Part shown: positions 55,822-64,000 of the stretch, one piece after another | How the letters are laid out: each line of letters starts with the position of its first letter | Position numbering within the stretch: position 1 is the first letter of the stretch | Assembly (NCBI RefSeq): GCF_036320485.1 | Contig: NZ_CP132911.1 | Span: 2,294,001-2,358,000, forward strand | Direction: 5' to 3' | DNA from: Dyella sp. A6 | GTDB taxonomy: Bacteria; Pseudomonadota; Gammaproteobacteria; Xanthomonadales; Rhodanobacteraceae | DNA: 64,000 bases | The notes under the pieces: model-generated | Seen by the model: the letters and a program-made list of their open reading frames with translations, nothing else | Databases searched by the model: none | Told to the model about the DNA's origin: nothing | Program-made: the position numbers and the translations under genes

Positions 55822-56217
55822 TCAGTGATGACGGTGGTCATCGTGCCCCGAGTGACCGCGTGATCGACGGTCATGGCCACCGTCACCATGGTAGCCCCCC
55901 CGCTGCGCCGGGCGACCATGCCAGCCGCCATGATCACGGTCGCGATGGTAGTCGCCGCCGTAGCGCGGCCGGCTGTACCAGACTCCACCCACGGTGATAC
56001 CCGGAGCCACGCAGCAGCCATAGCCATAACCACCATATCCGTAGTAGTACGGCGAGGCGTAATAGCTGTCGTTGTAGATCACCGCGGGACCGCGGCCGTA
56101 GTAGGCGCCACCCTGGTAGCCGTTGCTGCGTACATAACTGTAGCCGGGGGCCACGTAGCAGCCCGACAGCAATGCCGTCGCAGCGAGGATGGAAGCAATA
56201 GCCAGCAGACGTTTCAT
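55822..56217 (-). CDS. Small Gly/Tyr/His-rich lipoprotein
   Basis: A 131-residue protein. The signal peptide ends in lipobox ALLSGC. Next is a tyrosine/glycine-rich low-complexity segment (YYASPYYYGYGGYGYG) and a tail rich in His, Asp, Arg and Gly (HDRRSRGHSGHDDHRHH), suitable for metal binding. Function unknown; similar composition occurs in surface or cell-wall-associated proteins. A good GGAGG ribosome site supports ATG 56217. Confidence 0.65.
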   Translation of the reverse strand: MKRLLAIASILAATALLSGCYVAPGYSYVRSNGYQGGAYYGRGPAVIYNDSYYASPYYYGYGGYGYGCCVAPGITVGGVWYSRPRYGGDYHRDRDHGGWHGRPAQRGGYHGDGGHDRRSRGHSGHDDHRHH

Positions 56218-56367
56218 GGCAGTCCTCCATGGAAATATGGATCCAAGCTGACAGCACCCGCTTGAACTGGCACTGAGTCCCAAGAATCCACAAACAGGCT
56301 CCCTGTCCTGCCCATACGACTCAAGCCCCTTCGCACCACGCAACGTTCCGGTCGACACGCTACCTGT

Positions 56368-56958
56368 TCAGCGCTTGCCGCGTTTCGTGCCCTTGTCTGG
56401 TGCATGGGCCGCTGCCGCAGTGCCTGGCGCCTTGCTGGTCGTAGCGGCGGACGAATCGCGACGCATGCGCCGACGCTTGGCATCCAGCAGCGCCTGGATC
56501 TGCGCCACCGCCTCTTCCTGGGTGATATGTGGCACCGGTGCCGGAGCCGGTGATGTCGATACGTCGGCCGCGGACCGGGCAACCGTCTTGCGACCCAGCC
56601 CCGTCGTGCGGACAGCGGCCTTCTTCGTCACCGACTTTCTCGGCGGCGCTTTCTTTACGGCAAGCTTCCTGGCGGCAGGCTTTGCGGGTGCGGCTTTCTT
56701 CGCGGTGGGCTTTTGCGACGACGCCTTCTTGGCGGTGCTCGCAGCTGTCCCGGCCTTGTGGGCCGCTGACTTTCTGGCGGTGGATTTGGCTGCGGCCCGT
56801 TTGCCCGTGGCAGATGTCTTGGCTGCCGGGGGCGCTGCAGCGACCTTCCTGGTTGCCGCTTTTTTCGCAGGTGCTCCCGCGACCTTCCTGGAAGTCGTTC
56901 GGGAGACGGAAGTTCCGGCCGAGGATTTCTTCGCGGCCGACTTGCGGGTCGTTGCCAT
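56368..56958 (-). CDS. Lys/Ala-rich histone H1-like DNA-binding protein
   Basis: A 196-residue strongly basic protein made largely of KKAA, AKK and ARK repeats between residues 5 and 130 (for example SSQKPTAKKAAPAKPAARK), like the C-terminal tail of histone H1 or Pseudomonas AlgP. A short helical C-terminal part (ITQEEAVAQIQALLDAKRRRMRRD) follows. Likely binds DNA or RNA nonspecifically. AAGGAG precedes ATG 56958 by nine bases. Repeats of this kind can vary in number between strains. Confidence 0.75.
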   Translation of the reverse strand: MATTRKSAAKKSSAGTSVSRTTSRKVAGAPAKKAATRKVAAAPPAAKTSATGKRAAAKSTARKSAAHKAGTAASTAKKASSQKPTAKKAAPAKPAARKLAVKKAPPRKSVTKKAAVRTTGLGRKTVARSAADVSTSPAPAPVPHITQEEAVAQIQALLDAKRRRMRRDSSAATTSKAPGTAAAAHAPDKGTKRGKR

Positions 56959-57036
56959 GCGTTCGTACTCCTTCGGTTGCCAATACCCCAGTATGGACAC
57001 GCCCATCATGACCCGGACGTGAGCATGCCGCCCGTG

Positions 57037-57648
57037 TCAGAAGTGAGGCTGCGCCAGTTCGCCGAGAAAATGCGGCAGCACTTGCGGATTCACCAGCAAG
57101 GTGAACACCACGCCGTAAGCGGCGCCCCACAGATGTGCACTGTGATTGATGCTATCCCGTCCGCGCCGATCCATGTAGATGGAATAAGCCGTATACAGCA
57201 CGGCATAGATGATCGCCGGCATCGGAATCACCAGCACGATGATCTGCGACCAGGGCGCCAGCAGGATGTAACCGAACAATACCGCCGACACGGCGCCCGA
57301 GGCACCGAGGCTGTGGTAGTTCGAGTTATTCCGGTTCTTGAGATACGTCGGCAGTATCGAAACCAGCAAGCCGCCGAGGTAGAACAGGGCGAACCCGAAC
57401 ATGCTGCCTATCGACCCGTCATAGAACGGCGCCATGTCACGACCGAAGAAGTACAGCGTCAGCATGTTGAACAGCAGATGGGTGCCGTCCGCATGCACCA
57501 GACCGTAGGTCAGCAGGCGGTAGTACTCGCGCTTGCGGGACACTGCCGGCGGCCAGAGGATCAGGTCGTCCATCACCTTGCGGTTGTTGAAGGCGATGAA
57601 CGAGACAATGCAGGTGCCCGCGAGAATCAGGATCAACACAAGCGACAT
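57037..57648 (-). CDS. Rhomboid-family intramembrane serine protease
   Basis: A 203-residue membrane protein with six hydrophobic segments. The catalytic serine is S117 in YHSLGASGAVSAVLFGYIL and the histidine is H172 in HSAHLWGAAYG. The conserved GLVHADGTHLLFNM segment fits the HxxxN region. Rhomboids cleave membrane-embedded helices; the substrate is unknown. ATG 57648 is used; the upstream extension is not membrane-like. Confidence 0.92.
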   Translation of the reverse strand: MSLVLILILAGTCIVSFIAFNNRKVMDDLILWPPAVSRKREYYRLLTYGLVHADGTHLLFNMLTLYFFGRDMAPFYDGSIGSMFGFALFYLGGLLVSILPTYLKNRNNSNYHSLGASGAVSAVLFGYILLAPWSQIIVLVIPMPAIIYAVLYTAYSIYMDRRGRDSINHSAHLWGAAYGVVFTLLVNPQVLPHFLGELAQPHF

Positions 57649-57758
57649 ATGGCAATTCCGACCTTGAACATGAATCCTCCCATCTTCGCGTTCACGCGTG
57701 TGCTTGTCGACCGTTAGAATGCGCGCTCCCCATGCGGCCACGGCCGCCCGTCGAGCTC

Positions 57759-58640
57759 ATGAATCCCATTCGTTACCTGCACCTGGACGTCTTCGCCGCA
57801 CATCGTGGCGTCGGCAACCACCTTGGTGTGGTCACCGACGCGCGCGGCTGGAGCGACGCGCAGATGCAGCGCTTCGCGCGCTGGACCAACCTAGTCGAGA
57901 CCACGTTCCTGTTGCCGCCATCCGCCCCCGGAGCCAGCTACCGCGTGCGGATATTCACCCCGCACAAGGAAATCCCCTTCGCCGGACACCCCAGCATCGG
58001 CAGCGCACACGCCGTGCTGGAGTGCGGGCTGGCTGCGCCGGTCGAGGGCCTGCTGTGGCAGGAGTGCGGCGCCGGCGTGTTGCCGGTGCGGGTGGAAGGC
58101 GAAGGCACCGACCGCCGCCTGCTACTGCAATCGCCTGGCGAGCGGATACTGGCCACCGGCAGCGACGCCCACCCGCTGTTCGCTGCGGCATTGAACGGCA
58201 TTGGCACCGGCACGCTGCCGCCGGCCCTGGTCGACGGCGGCCGTCGCTGGTGGCTGGCCGAAGTGGAGAGCGAAGCCGCCCTGCGTGCCTGGCAGCCCGA
58301 CCATCAGGCGATCGGCGCACTGGCCCATGCCAGCGACAGCATGGGCCTGTGCGCCTTTGCACGCAGCGGACACGCCGACTACCAGCTGGTGGTACGTGCC
58401 CTGCCCGCCGGTGTCGGCATCGTCGAGGACCCGGCATCGGGTGCCGCCAATGGCCTGATCGCCGCCTACATCGCGCACGCCGAACCGCACGGACCACTGG
58501 CCGGCGGCTATACCGTCAGCCAGGGACGCGAAATCGGCCACGACGCCAGCCTGACCGCGCATATCGTCGATGGCGCCGTATGGATCGGCGGCCGCACCCA
58601 CACCATCGTCGACGGCATGCTGCACTGGAGCGACTGTTGA
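57759..58640 (+). CDS. PhzF-family isomerase/epimerase-like protein
   Basis: A 293-residue protein of the PhzF/DapF-like two-lobed fold. Family landmarks are the catalytic glutamate region [34 protein letters not shown] and [16 protein letters not shown]. Members isomerise small metabolites; the substrate is not predictable and there are no phenazine genes here. ATG 57759 is preferred over 57732 because it matches the family start. Overlaps yaiI by 4 bp. Confidence 0.9.
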   Translation: MNPIRYLHLDVFAAHRGVGNHLGVVTDARGWSDAQMQRFARWTNLVETTFLLPPSAPGASYRVRIFTPHKEIPFAGHPSIGSAHAVLECGLAAPVEGLLWQECGAGVLPVRVEGEGTDRRLLLQSPGERILATGSDAHPLFAAALNGIGTGTLPPALVDGGRRWWLAEVESEAALRAWQPDHQAIGALAHASDSMGLCAFARSGHADYQLVVRALPAGVGIVEDPASGAANGLIAAYIAHAEPHGPLAGGYTVSQGREIGHDASLTAHIVDGAVWIGGRTHTIVDGMLHWSDC

Positions 58641-59101
58641 GCGACGGTGCACAGATCTGGGTCGACGCGGACGCCTGCCCGGGCGTCATCAAGGAGATCC
58701 TGTTCCGTGCCGCCGAGCGCGAACGGATCAACGTGACCCTGGTCGCCAACCAGTACCTGCGCACCCCGCCGTCACCGTTGGTCCGTGCGGTGCAGGTGCC
58801 GGCCGGCCTCGATGTGGCCGACAACGAGATCGTGCAGCGCGTGAACGCTGGCGACCTAGTGGTTACACAAGACATCCCGCTGGCTGCGCTGGTGGTCGAA
58901 AAGGGGGCGCTGGCGCTGGACCCGCGTGGCGCGCTGCACACCCCGGAGACCATCGCGCAACGCCTGTCGATGCGCAATTTCATGGACGAACTGCGTGGCA
59001 GCGGCATCGACACCGGTGGTCACGCCGCCTTCCATGCGCGCGACCGGCAGGCCTTCGCCAACCAGCTCGACCGCTGGCTGGCGCAACGCCGGCGCGGCTG
59101 A
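58637..59101 (+). CDS. yaiI: YaiI/YqxD family protein (UPF0178)
   Basis: A 154-residue protein starting at TTG 58637 with GGAG six bases upstream and overlapping the phzF stop. The family core is [22 protein letters not shown] and [20 protein letters not shown], then [10 protein letters not shown]. It has a PIN-like fold by family, with conserved aspartates. Function not established. Confidence 0.9.
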   Translation: MSDGAQIWVDADACPGVIKEILFRAAERERINVTLVANQYLRTPPSPLVRAVQVPAGLDVADNEIVQRVNAGDLVVTQDIPLAALVVEKGALALDPRGALHTPETIAQRLSMRNFMDELRGSGIDTGGHAAFHARDRQAFANQLDRWLAQRRRG

Positions 59102-59126
59102 ACGCCGTTCCGGAACCGTCCGCCGC

Positions 59127-60008
59127 TCAGTCGTCGGGCAGATTGGCCCGGCGCGCCGCTACTTGCGACAGCGCCGACCAGTCGCGGTCGGGATCACCGG
59201 TCGCCAACGCTTCGAGCAGGCTGTCGCGCAGCACACCGGCAAACGGCAACGGCACCCGCGCAGCTTCGCCCGCCGCCAGGGCCAGACTGACGTCCTTGTA
59301 ACCCAGCGGCAGGGTGAAACCGGCTGGCTTGAAGCGCCGCTCCGCAATCAGCCTGGCGTAACCCTGGTAGGCCGGTGCAGCGAACAGCGTGGACGTCATC
59401 ACCTCGAGAAAGTCGGCCGCCTCGATACCGTGCGCCCGGGTCAGCGCCGAGGCCTCGGCCATGCTTTCGATCGCCGCGGCCAGCATGAAATTGCCGGCGA
59501 TCTTTGCCACGTTGGCGCGCTCGGGAGCCTCACCCAGTGACCACACCCGACGTCCCATCGCCTCCAGCAGCGCGCGCACCTGCTCAATGCTGGCCGCTTC
59601 ACCCGCAGCCAGGATATTGAGCGTACCGGCGGCGGCCACGTCAGGACGGCCGAACACCGGTGCCGCGACATAACCGACCCCGTGCTGTGCATGTACCGCG
59701 ACCAGTTCCTTCGCCAGAGCCACCGATATCGTGGCGTGGTTCACGTGCACGGCACCCGACGGCATCGCCTCGAGCACACCGCCGTCGAGAATCACCGCAC
59801 GTACGGCCTGGTCGTTCGCCAGCATGCTCAGCACGGCCTCGCCTTGTGCCGCATCCGCAGGACGTTCTGCCACCAGCGCTCCCTGAGCAGCCAGGGCCGC
59901 GGCCGGTTCCGGCGAGCGGTTCCATACGGTGACCGTGTGCCCGGCCTTGAGCAGGTTGGCCGCCATGGCCGCCCCCATTGCGCCGAGCCCGATGAATCCA
60001 ACGTTCAT
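59127..60008 (-). CDS. 3-hydroxyisobutyrate dehydrogenase-family NAD(P) oxidoreductase
   Basis: A 293-residue beta-hydroxyacid dehydrogenase. The nucleotide motif is GFIGLGAMGAAMAANLLKAGH; the substrate loop VNHATISVALAKEL lacks the common DxST form; the catalytic lysine is in NVAKIAGNFMLAAAIESMAEA. Related enzymes include GLYR1-like succinic-semialdehyde reductases. Exact substrate unknown. ATG 60008 has GGGAG eight bases upstream. It is downstream of the flavoprotein gene at 60082 with a 73 bp gap. Confidence 0.88.
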   Translation of the reverse strand: MNVGFIGLGAMGAAMAANLLKAGHTVTVWNRSPEPAAALAAQGALVAERPADAAQGEAVLSMLANDQAVRAVILDGGVLEAMPSGAVHVNHATISVALAKELVAVHAQHGVGYVAAPVFGRPDVAAAGTLNILAAGEAASIEQVRALLEAMGRRVWSLGEAPERANVAKIAGNFMLAAAIESMAEASALTRAHGIEAADFLEVMTSTLFAAPAYQGYARLIAERRFKPAGFTLPLGYKDVSLALAAGEAARVPLPFAGVLRDSLLEALATGDPDRDWSALSQVAARRANLPDD

Positions 60009-60081
60009 GCCGTTACTCCCGTGTGTCTGTTGAAAGTTTCGAAGTAGACCCGCTGCCGCATGCAGCCGATGCGAATAACGC

Positions 60082-61260
60082 TTACACCACCTGGCCCGCA
60101 GCCTGGCCGGACGCCCAGGCCCACTGGAAGTTGTAGCCACCCAGCCAGCCGGTGACGTCCACCACTTCGCCAATGAAGTACAGGCCGGGCACAAGCTTCG
60201 ACTGCATCGTGCTCGACGACAGACCGTCGGTATCCACCCCGCCCAGGGTGACCTCCGCCGTGCGGTAGCCCTCGGTGCCACTGGCCGTTATGGGCCAGTC
60301 GTGCAGTTGGCGACCGATCTCGCGCAACTCGGCATCGCGGTACTGGCGCATCGGACGATTGTCGAACCAGTGCTCGCACAGACGCTGGGCCAGGCGCTTC
60401 GGCAACAGGTCGGCCAGCACGTTCTTGAATTCGGCGGCGGGACGGGCCGCGCGCTGATCGACCAGCCAGTCACCCGCAGCATGGTCGGGCAGCAGGTCGA
60501 CGCGCAGGTCGTCGCCCGGTTGCCAGTAGGACGAAATCTGCAGCACTGCCGGCCCACTCAGACCTCGATGCGTAAACAGCATGCCGGCGCGAAAACTCAG
60601 CTTGCCCGTGCGCGTCTCGACCACCGGCAACGCCACGCCAGCCAGATCATGGTAATGCTGCTGATGCTTGCCGCTGAGCGTAAGCGGCACCAGGCCGGCA
60701 CGCACCGGCAGCACGGCGTGACCGAACTGGCGCGCCAGTTCGTAACCGAAACCGGTCGCGCCCATGCTGGGAATCGACAGTCCACCGGTCGCCACCACCA
60801 GCGACTCCGCATGCACCTCGCCGTGCGCGGTGAGCACGCCAAAACCTTCATCCGTGTGTCGCACCCGCTCAACCGCACACGACGTCTCCACCCGCACGCC
60901 TGCATCCGCGCATTCGTCCAGCAGCATGCGCACGATCTGCTTGGACGAGTCGTCGCAGAACAGCTGCCCCAGCTCCTTCTCGTGATAGGCGATCCGGTGC
61001 CGCTCGACCAGTGCGATGAAATCCGCCGGGGTATAGCGCGCCAGCGCCGACTTGGCGAAATGCGGATTGGCGGAAAGGTAGTTGGCCGGTGTAACGCCAA
61101 GGTTGGTGAAGTTGCAGCGCCCCCCGCCCGACATCAGGATCTTCTTGCCCGGCCGGTTGGCGTGATCGACCACCAGCACGCGACGGCCGCGCTGCCCGGC
61201 AGCGATCGCGCACATCAAGCCGGCGGCGCCGGCACCGACGATCAGCACATCCACTTTCAC
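60082..61260 (-). CDS. BaiN/HI0933-family flavoprotein
   Basis: A 392-residue FAD protein. The dinucleotide site is VLIVGAGAAGLMCAIAAGQRG; the family signature is RPGKKILMSGGGRCNFTN; the C-terminal AEVTLGGVDTDG and YFIGEVVDVTGWLGGYNFQWAWASG complete it. Members include a bile-acid reductase, but the role in proteobacteria is unclear. The start is GTG 61260, 89 bp from the divergent yajQ. Confidence 0.9.
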   Translation of the reverse strand: MKVDVLIVGAGAAGLMCAIAAGQRGRRVLVVDHANRPGKKILMSGGGRCNFTNLGVTPANYLSANPHFAKSALARYTPADFIALVERHRIAYHEKELGQLFCDDSSKQIVRMLLDECADAGVRVETSCAVERVRHTDEGFGVLTAHGEVHAESLVVATGGLSIPSMGATGFGYELARQFGHAVLPVRAGLVPLTLSGKHQQHYHDLAGVALPVVETRTGKLSFRAGMLFTHRGLSGPAVLQISSYWQPGDDLRVDLLPDHAAGDWLVDQRAARPAAEFKNVLADLLPKRLAQRLCEHWFDNRPMRQYRDAELREIGRQLHDWPITASGTEGYRTAEVTLGGVDTDGLSSSTMQSKLVPGLYFIGEVVDVTGWLGGYNFQWAWASGQAAGQVV

Positions 61261-61349
61261 GCAACCGTATTCCTTGCTCGCACAGGGCCTGCATTATCGC
61301 CCAGCCGCATCGCTTAAACTGCACCACAACTTCAACACGAGCCGCCGCC

Positions 61350-61832
61350 ATGCCCTCATTCGATGTGATTTCCGAAGTCGACAAGCACGAACTGACCAAT
61401 GCCGTCGACCAGGCCAACCGCGAACTGGCCAACCGTTTCGACTTCAAGGGCACCGATGCGAAGTTCGAACTGGAAGCATTCGTGATCACCCAGGTCGCGC
61501 CCAGCGAATTCCAGCTGCAGCAGATGCTGGACATCCTGCACGGCCGGCTGATCTCGCGGAAAATCGACATCCGCGCGCTGGACGTGGCCGACCCGGAGAC
61601 CAACCTCGCCGGATCGCGCCAGAAGATCACCGTCAAGCAGGGCATCGAGCAGCCCACCGCGAAGAAACTGGTGGCGGAACTGAAGGCCGCCAAGCTGAAG
61701 GTCGAAGCCCAGATCAATGGCGACAAGCTGCGCGTCACCGGCAAGAAGCGCGACGACCTGCAGCTGGCCATGGCCCTGCTGCGCAAGGCGGATGCCGGCG
61801 TGCCGCTGCAGTTCGACAACCTGCGCGACTAG
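61350..61832 (+). CDS. yajQ: YajQ-family nucleotide-binding protein
   Basis: A 160-residue protein with two ferredoxin-like domains. It begins MPSFDVISEVDKHELTNAVDQ and contains NRFDFKGTDAKFE, KQGIEQPTAKKLV and INGDKLRVTGKKRDDLQ. The Xanthomonas homologue binds cyclic di-GMP and acts with a transcription regulator on virulence; similar signalling here is inference. Confidence 0.95.
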   Translation: MPSFDVISEVDKHELTNAVDQANRELANRFDFKGTDAKFELEAFVITQVAPSEFQLQQMLDILHGRLISRKIDIRALDVADPETNLAGSRQKITVKQGIEQPTAKKLVAELKAAKLKVEAQINGDKLRVTGKKRDDLQLAMALLRKADAGVPLQFDNLRD

Positions 61833-61856
61833 GCCGTCAGTCGGGCCAGCATGCTG

Positions 61857-62588
61857 CTAGCTGCCCAACCCGCCCACCACGCTCACGCTGATCGCGAGGA
61901 TGAACACGTTGAAGAAGAACGCCACGACACTGTGCAACAGGGTGACGTGGCGCATGTGGCGGGCGGCGACCGTCACGTCCGATGTCTGGAAGCACATGCC
62001 GATGACAAAGGAAAAGTACACGAAGTCCCAGTAATCGGGTGCGGGCGTACCGGGAAACTCGAGTCCACCGCAAGCGCGGTCGCCGTCCCCGTAATAGCTG
62101 TGTGCATAGTGCAGCGCGAAGCTGGTGTTCATGAACAACCACGACAGCACGACCGTGGCAGCGGCCACCAGCACCGCCGTGACACTGCCGCCCTTCGCCG
62201 CATGCAGCTCGGTCGCCAGCGCCGTCAGCACCATCAGCGACACCATCACCGTCACCGCCAGCGTGCCGCGGCGACCGGTGTCCTGCAGCCGGGCCTGGCG
62301 TGCCAGGTGCTCCTGACTGGAGTGCGCGAACATGCGCGCTAGCGCCACCAGGTACAACAACGCACCCAGGTCGAAACCCAGCATCAAGGCCGAGCCGACA
62401 CGCATGCCGCCGAGCAGCAGCAGGGTGCCGGCGATCAGGAACACCACGGTCGACGTCATCAGGCGCGGACGTACCCGGATGTATCGCCACGGACGCCAAT
62501 GGTAGCGATGCACGGTGTCCGGTCCCGTGGGTGTCGGCCCGATCGGCGAATTCATGGATGAACCGTGCTCCTGTGGTTGATCGGCCAT
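61857..62588 (-). CDS. DUF1345 membrane protein
   Basis: A 243-residue protein with about five membrane segments. SWLFMNTSFALHYAHSYYGD and PDYWDFVYFSFVIGMCFQTSDVTV are the diagnostic DUF1345 blocks, with conserved aromatic and acidic residues in the membrane. Function unknown. Adjacent to the GNAT gene (7 bp gap, same strand), so likely co-transcribed. Confidence 0.88.
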   Translation of the reverse strand: MADQPQEHGSSMNSPIGPTPTGPDTVHRYHWRPWRYIRVRPRLMTSTVVFLIAGTLLLLGGMRVGSALMLGFDLGALLYLVALARMFAHSSQEHLARQARLQDTGRRGTLAVTVMVSLMVLTALATELHAAKGGSVTAVLVAAATVVLSWLFMNTSFALHYAHSYYGDGDRACGGLEFPGTPAPDYWDFVYFSFVIGMCFQTSDVTVAARHMRHVTLLHSVVAFFFNVFILAISVSVVGGLGS

Positions 62589-62595
62589 GGTGACC

Positions 62596-62982
62596 TCAGG
62601 CCAGAAGATCAGCGTAGCCGGGATGACGCCGAAGCCATGCCGCTATATAGCTGCAGGCAGACACCACCTTCCACCCCGCCGTGCGCGCGGCATCCATCGC
62701 CGCCTGCGCCAGCTCGCCAGCCAGGCCGCGTCCAGCTACTACCGAAGGCACCGCCGTGTGGACGATCGTCATGACCTGGCCATCCAGCACATAGTCCAGC
62801 TCGCAGCGTTGGCCGTCCACGTGCATCTCGAACCGGCACGCCTGGGCGTCATGTGGATATCGGATTTCACCAGCCGGTCCGCCTGGCTTCGGGCACAAGC
62901 GCGCAGCATACGACGCGCTTGGCGAAAAGAGTCGTGAAACATCGTCCACGAGCTTTTCGCACGTCCTGCACGGGTCCCGCAT
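62596..62982 (-). CDS. Small GNAT-like acetyltransferase (YidJ/NATD1 type)
   Basis: The conserved part is the last 90 residues: CRFEMHVDGQRCELDYVL, MTIVHTAVPSVVAGRGLAGELAQAAMDAARTAGW and the terminal CSYIAAWLRRHPGYADLL, which is diagnostic for the small Gcn5-related family. The acetyl-CoA loop is VAGRGLAG. The start is uncertain: ATG 62982 gives 128 residues, but the first 38 (with CRTC) have no family match and the true start may be a non-ATG codon near 62890. Substrate unknown. Confidence 0.72.
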   Translation of the reverse strand: MRDPCRTCEKLVDDVSRLFSPSASYAARLCPKPGGPAGEIRYPHDAQACRFEMHVDGQRCELDYVLDGQVMTIVHTAVPSVVAGRGLAGELAQAAMDAARTAGWKVVSACSYIAAWLRRHPGYADLLA

Positions 62983-63018
62983 CATCCTCAAATCATTCGC
63001 CTTGAAACGGAGGCAGCA

Positions 63019-63447
63019 ATGATCAAGCGATCCGCATCCGCAACCTGGACCGGCGGATTGGAGAACGGGAAAGGGCGCGTGTCCACCCAGACCGGCGTCC
63101 TGCGCAACGCGCCCTACGGATGCCGCTCCCGCTTCGGCAACGGCCCGGGAACCAGTCCCGAGGAATTGCTGGCGGCCGCACATGCCGGCTGCTACTCGAT
63201 GGCACTGGCACATGACCTGGAAAGCGCCGGCACCCCAGCCACGCGCATCGAGACCCATGCCGAAGTCACGCTGGAACATCGCGACGACGGCTTTACCATC
63301 GCCGCCGTGCACCTTGCCTGTCGCGCCCATGTCCCTGACATCGACATGGGTCTGTTCGAGCAGATCGCGCAGGCGACCCGGTTCGGCTGCCCACTGTCGA
63401 AAGCGCTGAACGCGCGCATCACCCTGGATGCCAGCCTAGACGGTTGA
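63019..63447 (+). CDS. osmC: OsmC-family peroxiredoxin
   Basis: A 142-residue OsmC-subfamily protein. The two redox cysteines are in SPEELLAAAHAGCYSMALAHDLE (about residue 58) and RFGCPLSKAL (about 124); the GTSPEEL arginine/glutamate environment is also present. It detoxifies organic hydroperoxides. The GGAGG ribosome site is strong. Divergent from the GNAT gene with a 36 bp gap. Confidence 0.94.
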   Translation: MIKRSASATWTGGLENGKGRVSTQTGVLRNAPYGCRSRFGNGPGTSPEELLAAAHAGCYSMALAHDLESAGTPATRIETHAEVTLEHRDDGFTIAAVHLACRAHVPDIDMGLFEQIAQATRFGCPLSKALNARITLDASLDG

Positions 63448-63507
63448 GTCATGGCATGACGCCGGCACCTGTCCGCGCCGACACAGGCTCGGCGACGGAC
63501 AGCTTGC

Positions 63508-64000
63508 TCAACCGGCCACCTGGCGCAACAGCGACTCGCGCGCATCGCTCCCGCGGACACGCCGGCGGCGCACGGCCTGCGCCAGGCGCTCCAGCACGCC
63601 CACCGATGCATCCCAGTCGATGCAGCCATCGGTAATGCTCTGGCCATAGGTCAGCGGCTGCCCCGCAACCAGATCCTGACGACCGGCCTGCAGATGGCTT
63701 TCCACCATCACACCGACAATGCGCCGCTCGCCGGCTTCGATCTGCGCGGCAATGTCGGCGACCACGTGCGGCTGGTTCTCGGGCTTCTTGCTGCTGTTGG
63801 CGTGGCTCGCGTCGATCATCACCTGCGGTAGCAGACCTGCCTTCTCGATCGCGACACACGCGGCGTCCACGCTGGCGGCATCGAAGTTCGGCGCCTTGCC
63901 GCCGCGCAGGATCACGTGGCAGTCCTCGTTGCCTGCCGTGGCGGCGATGGCCGTGCGACCGTCCTTGGTGACCGCCATGAAATGATGCGGATGCGCTGCC
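63508..64000 (-). CDS. aroG: 3-deoxy-7-phosphoheptulonate synthase (DAHP synthase), 5' end outside window
   Basis: The C-terminal 164 residues of a class I (AroF/G/H) DAHP synthase, open at the window edge. Recognisable: PHHFMAVTKDGRTAIAATAGNEDCHVILRGG, MIDASHANSSKKPENQ with metal-binding histidine, GERRIVGVMVESHLQAGRQ with the catalytic glutamate, and GQSITDGCIDWDASV. It condenses PEP and erythrose 4-phosphate to start the shikimate pathway. The feedback-type (Phe/Tyr/Trp) cannot be read from this part. Confidence 0.95.
   Translation of the reverse strand, partial: AAHPHHFMAVTKDGRTAIAATAGNEDCHVILRGGKAPNFDAASVDAACVAIEKAGLLPQVMIDASHANSSKKPENQPHVVADIAAQIEAGERRIVGVMVESHLQAGRQDLVAGQPLTYGQSITDGCIDWDASVGVLERLAQAVRRRRVRGSDARESLLRQVAG

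Overview
The window is about two thirds GC and looks like a chromosome segment from a gammaproteobacterium of the Xanthomonadales, most plausibly Rhodanobacteraceae (Rhodanobacter/Dyella-like). The basis is the alaS-recX-recA-cinA-mutS core with csrA and tRNA-Ser beside it, the style of the encoded proteins, and a thiamin-type TonB receptor under a TPP riboswitch. No 16S gene or species-specific marker is present, so genus is inference.

Region 1 (1-10224) is an accessory island abutting the 3' end of a tRNA-Ser(GCU) gene. It holds a lipoprotein fragment, an XRE-type regulator with an inverted-repeat operator, a RadC/JAB protein, a zinc-ribbon/glycine-zipper protein, an intact IS30-family element, two small lower-GC genes with integron-type attC/GTTAGCC signals, and a defence module. 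That module is a two-gene Gabija system (gajA nuclease, gajB helicase; 14 bp overlap) followed on the same strand by an AbiTii-domain gene. No integrase gene is visible.

Region 2 (10225-25302) is core: tRNA-Ser, csrA, alaS, recX, a CMD-family gene lying between recX and recA on the other strand, recA, cinA/pncC-type amidase, mutS, katG with an OxyR-like site, a Cys/Met-metabolism PLP enzyme divergent from an Lrp regulator with a palindromic operator, a response regulator, hsp15 and an AEC permease.

Region 3 (25434-29581) is thiamin uptake: an APH-fold kinase, then a TPP riboswitch followed by a TonB-dependent receptor and a PnuC-family permease that overlap by 4 bp.

Region 4 (29572-64000) is mixed housekeeping and stress: Na+/H+ antiporter, htpG, htpX, gluQ-RS, phbB, tcdA, small cytochromes, pirin, an OYE flavoenzyme, two tandem cold-shock genes with matching long leaders, a YcaQ-type DNA glycosylase, phospholipase A, FKBP isomerase, MATE pump, PBP4, glutathione peroxidase, metNIQ methionine importer, pncB with a probable structured small RNA upstream, rhomboid protease, phzF, yaiI, a 3-hydroxyisobutyrate dehydrogenase-like enzyme, a BaiN-like flavoprotein, yajQ, osmC and the 3' part of a DAHP synthase gene.

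The strongest leads are the Gabija + AbiTii neighbourhood, the attC-bearing cassette, and the structured RNA at about 53638-53763.
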